Positions 10,581-22,040 of a stretch of DNA of 51,958 nucleotides are shown one piece after another. Position numbers and translations under genes: made by a program. Within the stretch, counting starts at the first letter, position 1. Each line of letters starts with the position of its first letter. Origin of the DNA: Chrysophaeum taylorii (taxonomy: Eukaryota > Sar > Pelagophyceae > Pelagomonadales > Pelagomonadaceae); the NCBI GenBank assembly GCA_029834535.1, contig JAQMWT010000619.1, forward strand, positions 1 through 51,958, written 5' to 3'. The notes under the pieces were generated by a model. The model made no database searches and was not told the origin of the DNA. It saw only the letters and a list, made by a program, of their open reading frames with translations.

Positions 10581-11084
10581 AGCTATATGCATGACTCTGG
10601 TGATGACCTCGACACTCGAAAAGCGCGGCGAGAGGACAGGAACAGTCCCCTCGCGTATCGGAGCCGCTCTGCCGTCCGACTTGAGTCGCTTCCGACCGCT
10701 CGCGGCACGTAGGGCGTCGAGATTGAACTCGTCATACAGTCGCCAACTTCAGGCATAGTGTATATAAGTCGTACGGGCTCGCCCGGAGTCACTTGTACCT
10801 TCACGGACAACCCCCTCGGAGGCCCGAGCGAAACTCCGGTCCAAATCGACCGATTTCCCGCTCAAAAAACCCGCAGACTCAAACGGGGTTTATGGTCGAA
10901 TATGCTTGTAGTACGTATCTAGTAACGCCACGTTTGGCATTGGCATTTCGCACGAGGCATAAGATCTCCGCATACTACTAACTTTCTATTGGCCAACATA
11001 CGAGCTCCTATCTCGGCGCCTTTATCGCCTGGAACGCTGGTCAAGAGGGGCCCGTGACAAAAAAAATACTCCTGCTGCTTGGAC
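10581..11084. promoter_or_regulatory. Region upstream of the coiled-coil gene, with a TATA-like element
   Basis: No gene is seen here. TATATAAG occurs at 10761-10768, about 320 bp before the likely start codon of the downstream gene. It could be a core promoter element, but a single TATA-like match in AT-containing DNA is weak evidence and no other promoter motif was recognised. Confidence 0.25.
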
Positions 11085-13553
11085 ATGAAAGATTATGACC
11101 TATCGTTGCCAAATGAAGGACGAGCGAGTAGTGCTCTTGAAATTAAAGACGAGCAGCTTCGCATTCCGAATGAACAAAACGCTCACCTTACTGGTTTCAA
11201 CCAATCAGAGGAAGCTGCCAATGAAATACGATTGGAAAAATTAACCGTTGAGGACGAGAACAGATGCTTGCATGACAACTATTTCATCGCCCTCAGCAAA
11301 TTCAAAGTGGCTGTTGCAGAGCTAGAGAAGGCGAAAGAAGAGAGTACGGAGAAGGATAACCAATTGCAAGTTCTCACAGCTCAAAATGCCGAGCTGTTGC
11401 GATTACTAGAAGTGGAAGAAGCACACACGTGTACGCTGCAAACACTGAATGAGAAGCATCGGAGTGAGTTGGGCATATTGGGTACGCGGTATGCAACTCT
11501 ACTTACCATGGCTAAGACGTACGAGGACGCGGCTCAGCACTCTGCCAGTGATTCTCAGGTCCGGGTAGATGAGCTGAGGATTCTACGCAAGCAGGTGGAG
11601 CAGCTAAGTAGCCAGAAACATGAAATTACATTGAAGTCACAAGTTGAAATTGATACCTTGCACGAACAACTGCGCTTGCAGAAAACGAAACTCTATCAGT
11701 TGCTGACAAGGCTGAGAGCACACGAAGATGCAAAACTGCAGGTGGTGGACCAGGTAACCAACCTGGAAACCAAACTCAGGGAGTCGCATGCGAGGGGATT
11801 CGAGCTCGACTCTCAACTGCGAGCAGAAATAAGCATCCGCCAGAGTCAAGAAAACAAGAGTCGTATCTTAACTGCACGAGTTAATAACCTTACATCGGAA
11901 GCAAAGGCTGCACGTGTGTACGCCATCTCTGTGGAAAAGGATAGGCTTCGAATGGAAGCTGAGTCTCGAGACACGAGCGTACAACTTCGTGAAATGGCAG
12001 AGAAGGTGTTCCAGCTACTGGAGCGACTAAAACTTGCGGAGCTCGGCAAGAGGCGTCAAGAGGATGAGCTATCACGATTAGAGGTTGCATTGAAGTCCAC
12101 GGCTCAAAAGAATGACCAACTACTGAAGGAGATGATTGCGATAGGGAAAGCGCGAGCCAGGTGTGAATTGGACGTCAAAGTTTTACAGAATCAACTGTGG
12201 GCACTGAAGGATCACAACAGAAACCTTGCTCAACGGTGTCAGACTGAGGTGCGTACGAGAGTAATAGCGGCAGAAGAAAGAGACCACGCGATTGAAAAAG
12301 TAAGAATCCTGGCTGGGAGACTAAGCTTCCTCCTAAATACAATGCAGGTAAATGAAGAATCCAAGATGGCGTATGTGAAGGAAATGTTTGACTTAAAGAC
12401 ACGATTCACAGAGTTGAAGGACCATGCTGCTCGTATACAACAGTTTGCAGACAACTTGACTGTGTCTAATCACACAATGGCACACGCATTGCGCCTCAAA
12501 GAAGAGGAGTTGTCTGCGCTGCAAAGTAGAAAGCAGTTGGTGCGTAAACGAGAAACTGCCAGATGTGACCGCGATGGTCAATGTGCTGCAGTGCAACCAG
12601 GCCCATCAAAGAACGCACTATTGTCCAAACCGCAATCTGACACTGTTTGCACAAAAGTGCAAGAAGGAAAGTTGTACTTTCACACCGAGCAGAAAGCGCT
12701 ATCTAGCGCTATTCTCTTGAAGGGTGCCACGAAACAGTCACAACGTTGGTTGGAACAGCTAGGAGTAAACAACTTGCTCAGACAAGCTCAAGCTAGCACA
12801 GAGGTGAGGAAAATGTTAGTGGATCAGGTCAACGTGTGCTGCAGTTTGTTGTACACGAAGCATGAGGAAATCTCATGTTTGGAAGCTCGGATTACAGACA
12901 TGGTTCGAGAAACTCAGATATGTTCCCGGAAGGTAACACTGCTACAAGAACAGATGCTTGCTGCGGATGAAACTAAACGGCGCGTTATGATGCGATACAT
13001 ACGCTCACTGACCCAAATGGCCGACGCGAGAGAGTTCGGCAACCCAGTGCCTCGCGCTCATCATGCAGAACCCTCGGCAATACTTTTGCCGAGCTGTTCC
13101 GTTGGAGATGAAGAAGTTCGAGCGTTGGCAGCATTGTTGAAAGGGAACAAGTCGATCACTGAGCTGTGCCTACACTCTAACTTCGTGACTGACGATGGGG
13201 CGGCAACTTTAGCAAATATCCTTGAGCATACACAGGTCCGGTACCTCGATGTTCGAAGAAACTTTCTGACAGGAGCTGGCCGTAGATGTCTGGTAGAGGC
13301 TCTGGAGAGATGCGAAGGGACAGGTCATGTCTACGTACATGCCGGAGGAAAGATCGAAGCTTTTGGAAGCGAGCCACGTAGTCAGCATGGACCAGGTGGA
13401 TTGCAAATCACCATCATTCGCACTGTAGATTGCCGAGAAAATCCAGTCAGAGCAGGTGTGGCTGATGTAGATTATAAGTTGGCTGTAGCGAGCCCCATCA
13501 CCGCGAAGAGCTTAGTTTCCGACCAGACGCCTGCATCACCTCCGAAGGCCTAG
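11085..13553 (+). CDS. Coiled-coil protein with C-terminal leucine-rich repeats, host-like
   Basis: This is an uninterrupted, intronless frame of about 822 residues and the cleanest gene in the window. The first ATG (11085, MKDYDLSL) is taken as start. Residues 1 to about 480 are almost all heptad-rich coiled coil, dense in Glu, Lys, Arg, Gln and Leu. A less ordered linker with several Cys follows (about 490-540), then more helical sequence (about 550-650). The C-terminal part (about 675-745) has ribonuclease-inhibitor-type leucine-rich repeats: VRALAALLKGNKSITELCL, VTDDGAATLANIL and VRYLDVRRNFL. The last 75 residues start with GHVYVHAGGKIEA. No signal peptide or membrane segment is visible. 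Such architecture is common in cytoskeletal or flagellar scaffold proteins, but no specific family is recognised. Codon use looks less GC-rich than the flanking repeats. It lies between mobile-element debris on both sides. Confidence 0.85.
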   Translation: MKDYDLSLPNEGRASSALEIKDEQLRIPNEQNAHLTGFNQSEEAANEIRLEKLTVEDENRCLHDNYFIALSKFKVAVAELEKAKEESTEKDNQLQVLTAQNAELLRLLEVEEAHTCTLQTLNEKHRSELGILGTRYATLLTMAKTYEDAAQHSASDSQVRVDELRILRKQVEQLSSQKHEITLKSQVEIDTLHEQLRLQKTKLYQLLTRLRAHEDAKLQVVDQVTNLETKLRESHARGFELDSQLRAEISIRQSQENKSRILTARVNNLTSEAKAARVYAISVEKDRLRMEAESRDTSVQLREMAEKVFQLLERLKLAELGKRRQEDELSRLEVALKSTAQKNDQLLKEMIAIGKARARCELDVKVLQNQLWALKDHNRNLAQRCQTEVRTRVIAAEERDHAIEKVRILAGRLSFLLNTMQVNEESKMAYVKEMFDLKTRFTELKDHAARIQQFADNLTVSNHTMAHALRLKEEELSALQSRKQLVRKRETARCDRDGQCAAVQPGPSKNALLSKPQSDTVCTKVQEGKLYFHTEQKALSSAILLKGATKQSQRWLEQLGVNNLLRQAQASTEVRKMLVDQVNVCCSLLYTKHEEISCLEARITDMVRETQICSRKVTLLQEQMLAADETKRRVMMRYIRSLTQMADAREFGNPVPRAHHAEPSAILLPSCSVGDEEVRALAALLKGNKSITELCLHSNFVTDDGAATLANILEHTQVRYLDVRRNFLTGAGRRCLVEALERCEGTGHVYVHAGGKIEAFGSEPRSQHGPGGLQITIIRTVDCRENPVRAGVADVDYKLAVASPITAKSLVSDQTPASPPKA

Positions 13554-13654
13554 ACGGGGGGTAGGAGTGCAGTTGCTTCCACATTTTATCCGTGCCATGT
13601 GATCTCCAAGCCACTAATCGCAGTGTTGGTTCTCAGTGCTGGCCCGTCCGGCTC

Positions 13655-13740
13655 CTACCAGCTCTATTTCGACACGGGCAAGGTAGGATCGTAGAACCTA
13701 CCAGCTCTATTTCGACACGGGCAAGGTAGGATCGTAGAAC
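13655..13740. repeat. Perfect 43-bp tandem duplication
   Basis: Two identical 43-bp units (13655-13697 and 13698-13740) lie about 100 bp after the stop codon of the coiled-coil gene. A recent local duplication is the simplest reading. Confidence 0.9.
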
Positions 13741-13798
13741 TGGCTCTCTAGCTCGACAGGGCGGTGTCCCTCGGTAGAGCGACACAGTGGTAGTGCTG

Positions 13799-13910
13799 TG
13801 TGGCGGTAACGCCCTTCCCTCCAGTTACCCGCTTGTTGCGTTGAACTTGGAGATGTCGCCCTGACATCTCCGCCTGTTTTCCTCCGGATTCCTATGTACC
13901 AGGGATTTGT
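13799..13910 (+). repeat. Solo or truncated LTR related to element I
   Basis: From TGTGGCGGTAACGCC onward the sequence follows the 3' LTR of element I (8014-8140), sharing the TTACC...CTTGTT...TTGAA block, the TGTC...TGACA block and the CGCCTG...TCTCC block. No internal element sequence adjoins it, so it is a solo LTR left by recombination or a truncated fragment. Similarity fades after about 13910. Confidence 0.55.
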
Positions 13911-14324
13911 AGGATCTGATTTTATGGCGCGACTTCTACAGTAGAAATTTTACGAAAAAAGTTGAGAAAAAAGAAGGGAACTTCGTGTATTTACACGCTA
14001 CTTCACTCGTCGCTATATGTCCAGCCCGAGTCCTGAGCGGGACGAGCCGGAGGTACTGAGAGGGCGATCTTTCGCTTTCAACGCCACCAAGTGACCTGCT
14101 ATCTATCCCGCCAAAGCAATCGCCCGGAGTCGGAAGCGCGAGGATGCAGTTTGCTCATAAATCTCGCCGTTGGTTTTATACACGACGCCTGTGAAACCAG
14201 GTGTTTCATACCCCGCTACGGGGCATTCCTTAAGGTAGTCACTGCGGTCTACGAGGCAGAATGCGTTCGTGTTTTTGGCGACCCGGTTGCCATGCTTGCC
14301 AGCGGCGTTATCATCGCTATTATT
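13911..14324. other. No gene recognised
   Basis: A + strand frame of 106 codons at 14091-14411 exists but has no recognisable domain and overlaps the tail of the opposite-strand pseudogene, so I do not call it a gene. The rest is AT-rich spacer. Confidence 0.3.
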
Positions 14325-17300
14325 TTAAGCGGCCGCGGCGTCGGCATCTCGGGTCCTTGTATGTGTTGGAAGACCGCCGATCGGGCTGGCGCGGGATTGG
14401 CCTCGGGTTAGACTGGGTTCGTGGATCCTCGAGAGCCGCGTCGTTGAGTGTGCGTTGATGACTTGATGGTCTGGAACAAGGACTCGCGACGTCTGCGGAC
14501 GTTGAGGTGTCTGGTGCATGGGCCCCTCCGCAGTTGAGGTCGAAGGCTCCGGAGCTTCGTCGAGACTGAAAACGGGTGCGTTGGACGCTGAATCAAGGGC
14601 GACCGGCTTCCGAACTAGAGGCAGAGGTCTAGTCGGTTCGCGATAGGCGTCGCTCCCCTCACGCTGCGGCTCGCGGAAATGTGCGCGGAGGAGTACGTTT
14701 TCATCGCGGATCGTCGACGTCGCGTCTGTCGCTGACCCCGCCATTGTTTAGCCGATGTTGATTACACGCAGGTGCTCCTTGTGATACTGCCGCAGTAGAC
14801 TAGCCATCTTTCTGAAGATCCCAGAAGAAAAATTTTTCGAGACCTCGAGGCCCGCGACGTGAGCCTCCCGCCACCCGGCAAAAGCAGGAAAGTCAACCGA
14901 GTCATGGGCGTTTGCACTCGTCGAGGTCTTCAAGAAGCGGCGGTAGTTCTCGCGAAAGAGGGTGCGTTCCTCTTTGGTAGACACGCGCGTCGTGGAATCG
15001 TCGACCCCTCGACGTCGGCAAGCCATCGCAGCGCAGGAGACAGAGTCGCGCGCCACAGCTCGCTGTCCTCGGATGGACCGATGTCATTGTCATCACCATC
15101 GTTAGGAGGTTCGTCGGGTGCTATGCGGCCTGCGTCGAGGATGTAAAGCTTCTCTGGCGTCGGTTCGAAGTCCCTCGACGAGACAAAAAAGGGATGAGCA
15201 GGTTCGTTCCACCAAAGCGCTGTCATCTCCTGAACCTCCTCAACAAGCCAGTGGTCGTACCAGCCACGATACATTGCCGGCAGATCGCCATTGTCCACAG
15301 CCATGCCTGAGTTCCAACGGTAGTTAAAGCCTCTGAGCAGCGCTATCAGAATGCGAAGTGAGTGCCCGGCCTGAGCGACAAGAAGGCGCAGAAGGTGATG
15401 GTATCATTCGAGCTGAGAAATACCACGAACAGTGAGAAAGACCACACGACCATCACGCGTTACGTGCGACGCGTAGTAATAGTTCACATCTGGGTGATCC
15501 GAGAGACACCCCTTCCGCACGTGGCGGATGAAGGACTTGAAGACGCGCCAGGTAGTAGGCGTGAAGAGCTGCTTGCCAGTAGTCGTATCCTCGCAGTTGG
15601 CGAACAATCCCACAACCTCCCGTACTTCAGCTTCAACCACGTCAGGCAGTGGGATCGTGCGACGTACCCGATGTACAAAGTACCTGTAGTCCTCCCTGTA
15701 GCGTCTCTCAGCGTACTCGCTGGCGAATTTGCACAGTGTCTCGTCGCTAAAGGTCGTCCTCCTGCGTCGGCGCCGAAAAAAGCGAGCTTTCAGATGCTCT
15801 CCAAATTGACGATGTCGTCGTGATTGACGTTGAAGAGAGCGTCTCGCATCCGGCTCATAAGGTGGTCGTGGGCACCGTGCTTCGACCGAATCGAGCGCTT
15901 AAACCGCAACATTGCGTGGAGGGCGTCTAGTTTGATTCGCAGTCCGTGTCAGTTCGCTCTTGCGCAGGATCCAGAATGGCCCGGCTCAGCGCCGTCGTCG
16001 AGCGGCTCCTCGGCGTCGGCGTCGGCATCGGCATCGGGCGAATCACCGTAGTCCACGCCCTCGGCCGTATTTGGGAGCTCGATGTCTTCCGCATTATCCT
16101 CCGCTGGCGGCTGGGCCTCGGGCTCAGGCGCTTCTTCAAGGTTGCTAGATAAGTCGCCATCAAGCCATCGTAGGACTTCATCGACCCGGCCGGAACGTTC
16201 GCAGTGGGTCGGGGGGGGCGCAGACGGATCGTTTTCGACGAATTAGTTGTCAGTCACATCGCGGTCTCCGCGTCGCATGGCGACAAGCCCAATGATCACT
16301 CTTCGACGACTCACCTTTCGGCGCCCCTCGTCTTGTTCTACAGACCCCGTGATTCTGGACCGGCTTCTGTCGGTCCAGCCTGGCCCCCATGCTTGTGAGA
16401 GGTCTGAAGTTAGTTAGTAGAAGACGCGTCCGTCGTTGGCTATGTCGGCTTGGTACTCCACTCGGAGACCCTCCTCCCCATAGGAAAGGCCTTTGGCAGT
16501 GTTGCCGGTCTCATCAGTCGGATCAACCCAGCTGCGGCCGATAAGGGAGCGGTGTTCGTCGGGCCTCCAGGCTGGCGGCAAAAAGACGAAGCCTCTGGCG
16601 CTTCCAGAGGACAGTAGCTTCCACACCGCTGCTGCCCAGTGTCCCAGAACCATGGATCAGCCTTGTCGAAGGGACGAGAACGTGCGTCAACTTCACAAAG
16701 ACATCCTCAGCACCAGGGGTAAAACCGTCGACCATGTGGCCGTCATCGACGATGACCCCAATCGCTGCTAGGCGCGAGCAGCCCCGATTGTAGATCCGCA
16801 CCGCAACCGAGGGCATCAGGCTCGTTGCGGCCGGCATTAGCTCGGCGTCTTCGCACTGCTCCAAGTGGGCGTAGATGGCAGCGCTCGCCACCGCGTCGAA
16901 GGGGGCGTACTTGACCTGATCGTCGCTCAGAGATGGCGCATCCCACCTCGAGACTTGCCAGAAAGAGTTAGCTTCAAAAAGAGCCGCGCAAGCGTGTCCG
17001 GACCAATAGAGGCCCGCTTGACTAGCTTCAGCTCCTTGGCCCGAGTGGCGACGTCGATGACGTTCGAAACATCGAGCCCGTGGCCGAGAAGCAGGCGCTT
17101 GACGTCAGGCCCAATTTCGTCCAACCTTCGCCACCTTGGCATCCCTGAGGAAATTCACCAGAGCACTCGTGGAAGTTTGAGCAATGATCTTGGAATGAGC
17201 ACCGACGTGTTGCCGTCGGCGGTGGCGAGCTGGAGAGTGTCTACACCGTAGTCCATAGGCTTACCCGCGCACCACTCAGCATCCAACCCAACAAATCGCA

Positions 17301-18305
17301 AGCCACCATCGTTGACTCGAAGCTGGAGCTCGGCCAGAGCAATGTCAACCTGCTGCGAACTCGTCAGATAGCAAGCCGGACGATGGTAGGAGCGTATATC
17401 AAGTTCCGGGAGGTAGGCTTCCTGCGCGACGAAGACTCGGCCCTCGCGGAGGGTCTCGAAGACCTCCATCAGCATGATGTCCTCGTGGCAGCAGTCGTCA
17501 GTGTAGTACAAGTACGGACCAGCTGGGCCGTACATTTTAATGCGACCTGCAGCACCTGCAGCAACAAAATGAGGTGGAGGGAAAATTGGATGCGCGCACC
17601 AAGAAGGGCTGGCTTGACCTCATCTTGCGAAGACGTGCGAACAAGCCACTGTCCGGCAACCTTCGGGCTCGGGGACTCATCGGATGAATCAGAAAAGTCT
17701 TACCTGCCGTCGCCCGTTGTAAAGGGCGCAGATGCCGTCCCAGACGCCCGGTTTGCCTGGCATGATCCGCAATTAGTCTCATGAAAACGAGCTTCGTGAT
17801 CTTGTGCGACTTGTCACCTGAAAGCTGGTGACAGTCGACCATCATCATGTGACAGTCATGGAATTCGGCTGTGGAGTCGACGTAAAAGCGATCAATGAGA
17901 TACGCCGTCGAAGGAAAGCGGCCGCGTTTGCGGCCCGTCCGGCGGTACAGCTTGTCACCGGCACACGAGAAGGCCAATCGCCGCTGGCCCAACAGCGATT
18001 GCTCAATTGTCTGCTGCCCCCGATGAATCATCCGACACTTCAGGTCAGCGTAGTACTCCGCTTCGAGCTCAGCACGGCGGCTCATGTGAAGCTCCCAGAG
18101 CATGTTGCGAATGGCACTAAAAGGCAACTTGAGCATGATTAGTGCCACCATTTGCCGCATCACCGCCGTCGAGATAGCTCCACGTCGCGTGAGAAGCACG
18201 GGGAACTCCGCTCGTATCTGGCGAGGGAGATGGCGGAGCGAGCGGGGTTCGTAACCGTTGAACATGTAAGGTTGTTCGCCGGCATCCCGGCGACGCTTGC
18301 ACAGG
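14325..18305 (-). pseudogene. DUF6729-like protein fused to a WRN/RNase D-type 3'-5' exonuclease, broken
   Basis: Read leftward from 18305, the first part contains YEPRSLRHLPRQIRAEFPVL and FSAIRNMLWELH (about 18100-18250), matching the region annotated DUF6729. Segments with GDKSHKITKLV (about 17800) and YLYYTDDCC (about 17500) follow. Then comes a DEDDy exonuclease: VGLDAEW and DTLQLAT (about 17230-17290), GPDVKRL (about 17110) and YAPFD (16895-16915), so all catalytic acids and the Tyr are present. The C-terminal part reads KLDALHAMLRFKR, CLSDHPDVNYYY, GISQLE and WYDHWLVEEVQEM (15900 to 15200). Such exonucleases remove nucleotides from 3' ends. Several frameshifts, a TGA at about 15400 and the repeat at 16188-16417 break the gene. 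Its upstream part is displaced by two LTR elements and resumes at 26597-26624 and 39038 onward. The family is often repeat-associated; a transposon origin is inferred. Confidence 0.75.
16188..16417 (+). repeat. SINE-like repeat, copy S1 (5'-truncated)
   Basis: It matches the 3' two-thirds of the repeat best seen at 39175-39538 and ends in GAAGTTAGTTAG, the family's tetranucleotide tail. Truncation at the end opposite the tail is typical of elements copied by LINE-type target-primed reverse transcription. It interrupts the exonuclease pseudogene between two matching parts. No clear target duplication was seen. Confidence 0.75.
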
Positions 18306-18310
18306 AAGGT

Positions 18311-18492
18311 TAGAGAACAGTAAAAATCACTGTGCCTCTGGTAGAGAATGGTGGCAGTGGTAGTGCTGCCTTTCGTCCTGTCCTCTAACGACACAAAGAG
18401 CAACACGGTGTACGACACAGCGATTTGTGGTTGAAATGTGAGTGTGAGGTTAGGGGGGGGGTCCTAACCCTAAATGGATTTTTCTATATCTA
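18311..18492 (-). repeat. 3' LTR of the 8.3-kb TAGAG-type element
   Basis: In element orientation the LTR begins TAGATATAGAAAAATCC and ends GTTCTCTA. It is a direct repeat of 26403-26591, with a few substitutions and a shorter homopolymer. The preceding purine-rich sequence is GCGAGGGCG. Confidence 0.85.
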
Positions 18493-21400
18493 CGCCCTCG
18501 CAAATTGAACTCGGTGATGAGCGAAATCTGGGACAAACAAAACAAATGTCTGACCAAGGACAAATGGATGTCGAGTCGTGAGGAGGCGTTGAAGGAAAGT
18601 GTGCGAAGTGCATGAAAGAGATAGAGGAAAACGAAACGCAGGTAGTGCGTGAAGTGAGAAAGGAGAAAGAGCGGATGATCAAAGAAAGAAAAAAAGCATC
18701 GATCGTGATTAAGAAGAAAAGTGGAGGAAGATGCTAGGTAGGCTAGCGATGAAGTATGGCGAATGTTGTGCGAGAGATCAGATCATCATCTTGCTCAGTG
18801 CCTAATGAGATAGGGGACGGTGTGTGTCGGTGGATAAATCCTAAGTGGCGGGGGGAGCAGCTGAGTAGAGCGGGTTGTCTAACGAATAATAACAGGAGGG
18901 ATCAATGGTCAGGCAGTCGGGAATTGTGCAGCAGACCAAAGGCCGATCGAAAGGCGAATAATGAAAGTGGTCGTAGGCATGAGATTCTATTGTGGCTAAT
19001 GTTGGGCTAGTAAAGATTTGACGATGTGACGGAGCGCCAGCGTGATCCCATGAAGAGATATGACCATTTAACCAAATCGGTTTCGACATGGTAAGGTAAT
19101 AGTCGTAATGAGAGCGAGTAAGGCGGAGCTGTTTCTGGAAGATGAGGGAACCAGAATTGTCTGTCACATACGTGTCAAAGCTGTCGTCCCGAGTGTAGCG
19201 TGGGACCGCTGAAGCTAGGCTATGAGCGTGTAAAAAGATGTGTGATATCGTTATAAAGTTGTCTGGGGCTGGCCATAAATATGAAAACTCGTCTCGTGTA
19301 AGTCGCCAGTGGCTATCATCGAAAGATGATTGGGCGGAGACTGATGTTTGCGAGTGTATCGCGTATGATGGTGGATACAGGCGTGTGTCCTGTGCTGACG
19401 AGTCGGTGCCCTGTGCAGAAAATGCAGAAGAGTTGGGCAACAGAAGAAAATGCCTGAAGGCGATGGACTGCTTGAAGATAGTGTCCGTGCCAGGGGGAGA
19501 GTTGACTTCGAAGGTATGGTCAAAGTCGCATCTTTTGTGTTCTGTTCGATAAAGTAATCTGAATTGTGACAATCGACTGATCTATTCATTTCGTGTCCGG
19601 TGTCGTTTTCATCAGAATCAAACGAAGCGTTTTCACCAGAATCAAACTTCCCTTGATGTACAAGCGCGAGGGAGCGTGGTGCATCCCTGGTGAATCGTGC
19701 AGTGACTGAAAGGGGAGACATTCGACATAAGGGTGTTGTCGATATGCGAGAGCTGTACAGTATACAACGTGTAGGGAGCGTATGTTTCAAGAGAGGATTG
19801 ATCTGTGGACGGGGAATGTCCGAAGAATGAACATGATGTGAGGTCCTGTCCATAATGCGAGAACTGTCCGATAATGAGTCATGCGATACTGTGACTAGCA
19901 GCGAGTGTGTGGGAATGAAGAAGTGAATAGTCATGGCAGTTAACTTCCCTTGATTCGTAACACAACTGGGTGGGGCTGGCGGTGTGCGGCAGTGAGATGC
20001 GGTGGAATGCTTAGAGCAGAGCGCGTGTCCAACCTGTGGAGATCGGGGGTTATCCTCGCGGGTGCTACGGAAAGCGTCGGCTGGGTGCGAAACGCAATGG
20101 CGGCTGTTGGGCTCAGAGTTCTGCAAGATGGAACCTAGAGTGCGAACGGAGAGGAGCGAACCGAGTGCGTCATAAGAGCGTAATACGCTAGAGTAGTCTG
20201 AGCTGTGTCCGATGCATGATTCCGATAACAGTGTCGACAGATGCGAGGTATGATCAGACCTGGACGATGATTTCGCGTGAAGTTGTGTTGAAACGGAACC
20301 ACAGTGGTGCAGAGCTTCAACGTCAAGCATAGTGCTGGGAGGGACGTGAAGAGAGGTGAGTAAAGGACTCTGCGTGCGGCTTTCATTTGGTGCCGGGCAT
20401 TTATTGCGCGAGACTGGCGATAACTGCGAAGTGTGGCGTTGGCGTGACTGAACTAACTAACTAACTAACTTCAGACCTCTCCCGAGCATGGGAGCCAGGC
20501 CGGACCGACAGGTGCCAGTCCGGAATCACGGGCCTGTAGACGAGGAGCGCGGAAAGGTGGGTCGGCGGAGAGTGACCATCAAGCTTGTCGCCATGCGACG
20601 AGGACCGCGATGTGACTGACAACCAACTCGTCGATAACCTTCCGTCTTCGCCCCCCGGCCATACCCCGTCCCACTGCGAACGTTCCGGCTGCCAACCGGC
20701 CCGCCCGGGAGGCGAATAGGTGCCAACCTACGCCGGGTGGGCGGATGAACTTCGTTTGCATATGGCAGCATGCTGGATAAAATCGAGCGAGGGTGGAATG
20801 CTGAAACTTGAGAGGTGTGACCTGCAAGAGATTGACGGAAGAGCGTGGGGGGCTCTGAATTGCATTGATGACGGAACTTTGTGTCATCACAGATCGTCGG
20901 GGATTTGGTCGTCGGGAGTCGCGTTGAAGCGGGAAGGAACGACGAATACTCATCAGGTCTTGGCGTGTGACGGAGGTCCTTAGAAAGAGGGACTTCGGTA
21001 CGTGCCTTGAATTGTGTTCCGATGTAGCCAGAGTAGCCATAGGAGGCATGACTGATACGAATAGAAACGAATCTTGTCGTCGGTGGAAAATTAATGCACC
21101 CTCGTAACTCGAACTGGGTGAAATCTTCGAATTGCCGGTGAGACCGAGAGACCATGATTGCGAAACGAGCGCGGAGCCGGGCGGCGGTCGGAGGAGGCGC
21201 TTCAGCGGTGGCTGAGACGACAGTGTTCTGCGTATCATGAATCAAAAGGTGTTTGGGCATCGTACTGTGCGACAAGCGAGCGTGCGTCTCAGTTGACTGT
21301 GAGTGTACCATTGGTATGGTGCAATGTTTGTAGTCTAACCCGAGAGGGGCGGTGAGCGTGCCGTCGCGAGTGCATAGGAGCAAAGCGACGGGAGCTGAAT

Positions 21401-22040
21401 CAGACGTGATGGGACTGTCTAGTAGTGCCGGGAGTAGCATGTCGGGGGTAGCGCTCAGAGATGAGGGTGGAACGCAGTCCACTTCTATCTTGGTTGCCGT
21501 GTGTCGCGGTACTATGGGCGTAAACAAATGACATGAAGTAAATGCTTGTGTCCCAAACGAGAATGCGGTTATAGTCGCATGGGGAGGTTTCATTTTGTCT
21601 CTGCTGCAGTCAAATGCTTTGGAGGAAACCAATGGAGAAACCACGAGCACATGGGTGGCGTCTGGAGGCCAAAGTTCCTGTGGGAGTGGTTGAGGTGACT
21701 CTAAAGTAGGATTCCTTCTTGGGTATGACTCAAGTGTTGCAATGAGTTCTTGCTCGAGATCAAAGTCGTCCATTAGATGACTTGAGGTGGTCGCGAATGA
21801 GCGATACGTCGACCTGGTGTCAGGGGAGACCGAGGTGGTGCAGTGACCTGACTGGCTGAGGTAGCCGTGCTGGTAAGATTCCAGCGGGTGCGCATAACTC
21901 TGCAGAGTGCTGAAATTGGCTTGTTCCTGATCTGCAGTCGTGAGGCGAGATCGTCTGTGCTAATACGGATTGCAGCGACAGGGAAGGGTCAGGTGCCTGG
22001 GGAGCTGAGAGGCGGCCTTTGTCTTCCAGGGGCGAAGGGG
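18493..22040 (-). other. 3' half of the 8.3-kb element: long minus-strand frames of unknown function
   Basis: Minus-strand frames at 20526-21773 (415 codons), 19251-20330 (359 codons) and 18841-19572 (243 codons) are rich in Ser, Thr, Pro and His and have no domain I recognise. The first runs partly through SINE-like copy S2, so its C-terminal part is not original. Frames change between segments, suggesting one decayed long frame. The peptide FELRG occurs in the first frame and recurs in the frame at 24009-25970. No evidence supports translation today. Confidence 0.45.
20453..20747 (-). repeat. SINE-like repeat, copy S2 (5'-truncated)
   Basis: On the + strand it starts with AACTAACTAACTAACTT and follows the reverse complement of the family sequence to GCGGATG, where it is truncated. 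A short duplication TGAACT (20449-20454 and 20746-20751) may be its target duplication. It lies inside the 8.3-kb element and so is younger than that insertion. Confidence 0.8.

Noticed and set aside
14091..14411. 106-codon + strand frame
   Set aside because: No recognisable domain, no start context and overlap with the opposite-strand pseudogene tail.
20579..21238. Minus-strand 219-codon frame spanning the junction of the 8.3-kb element and copy S2
   Set aside because: It is a chance fusion: the last part is SINE-like repeat sequence also seen at 39220-39532.
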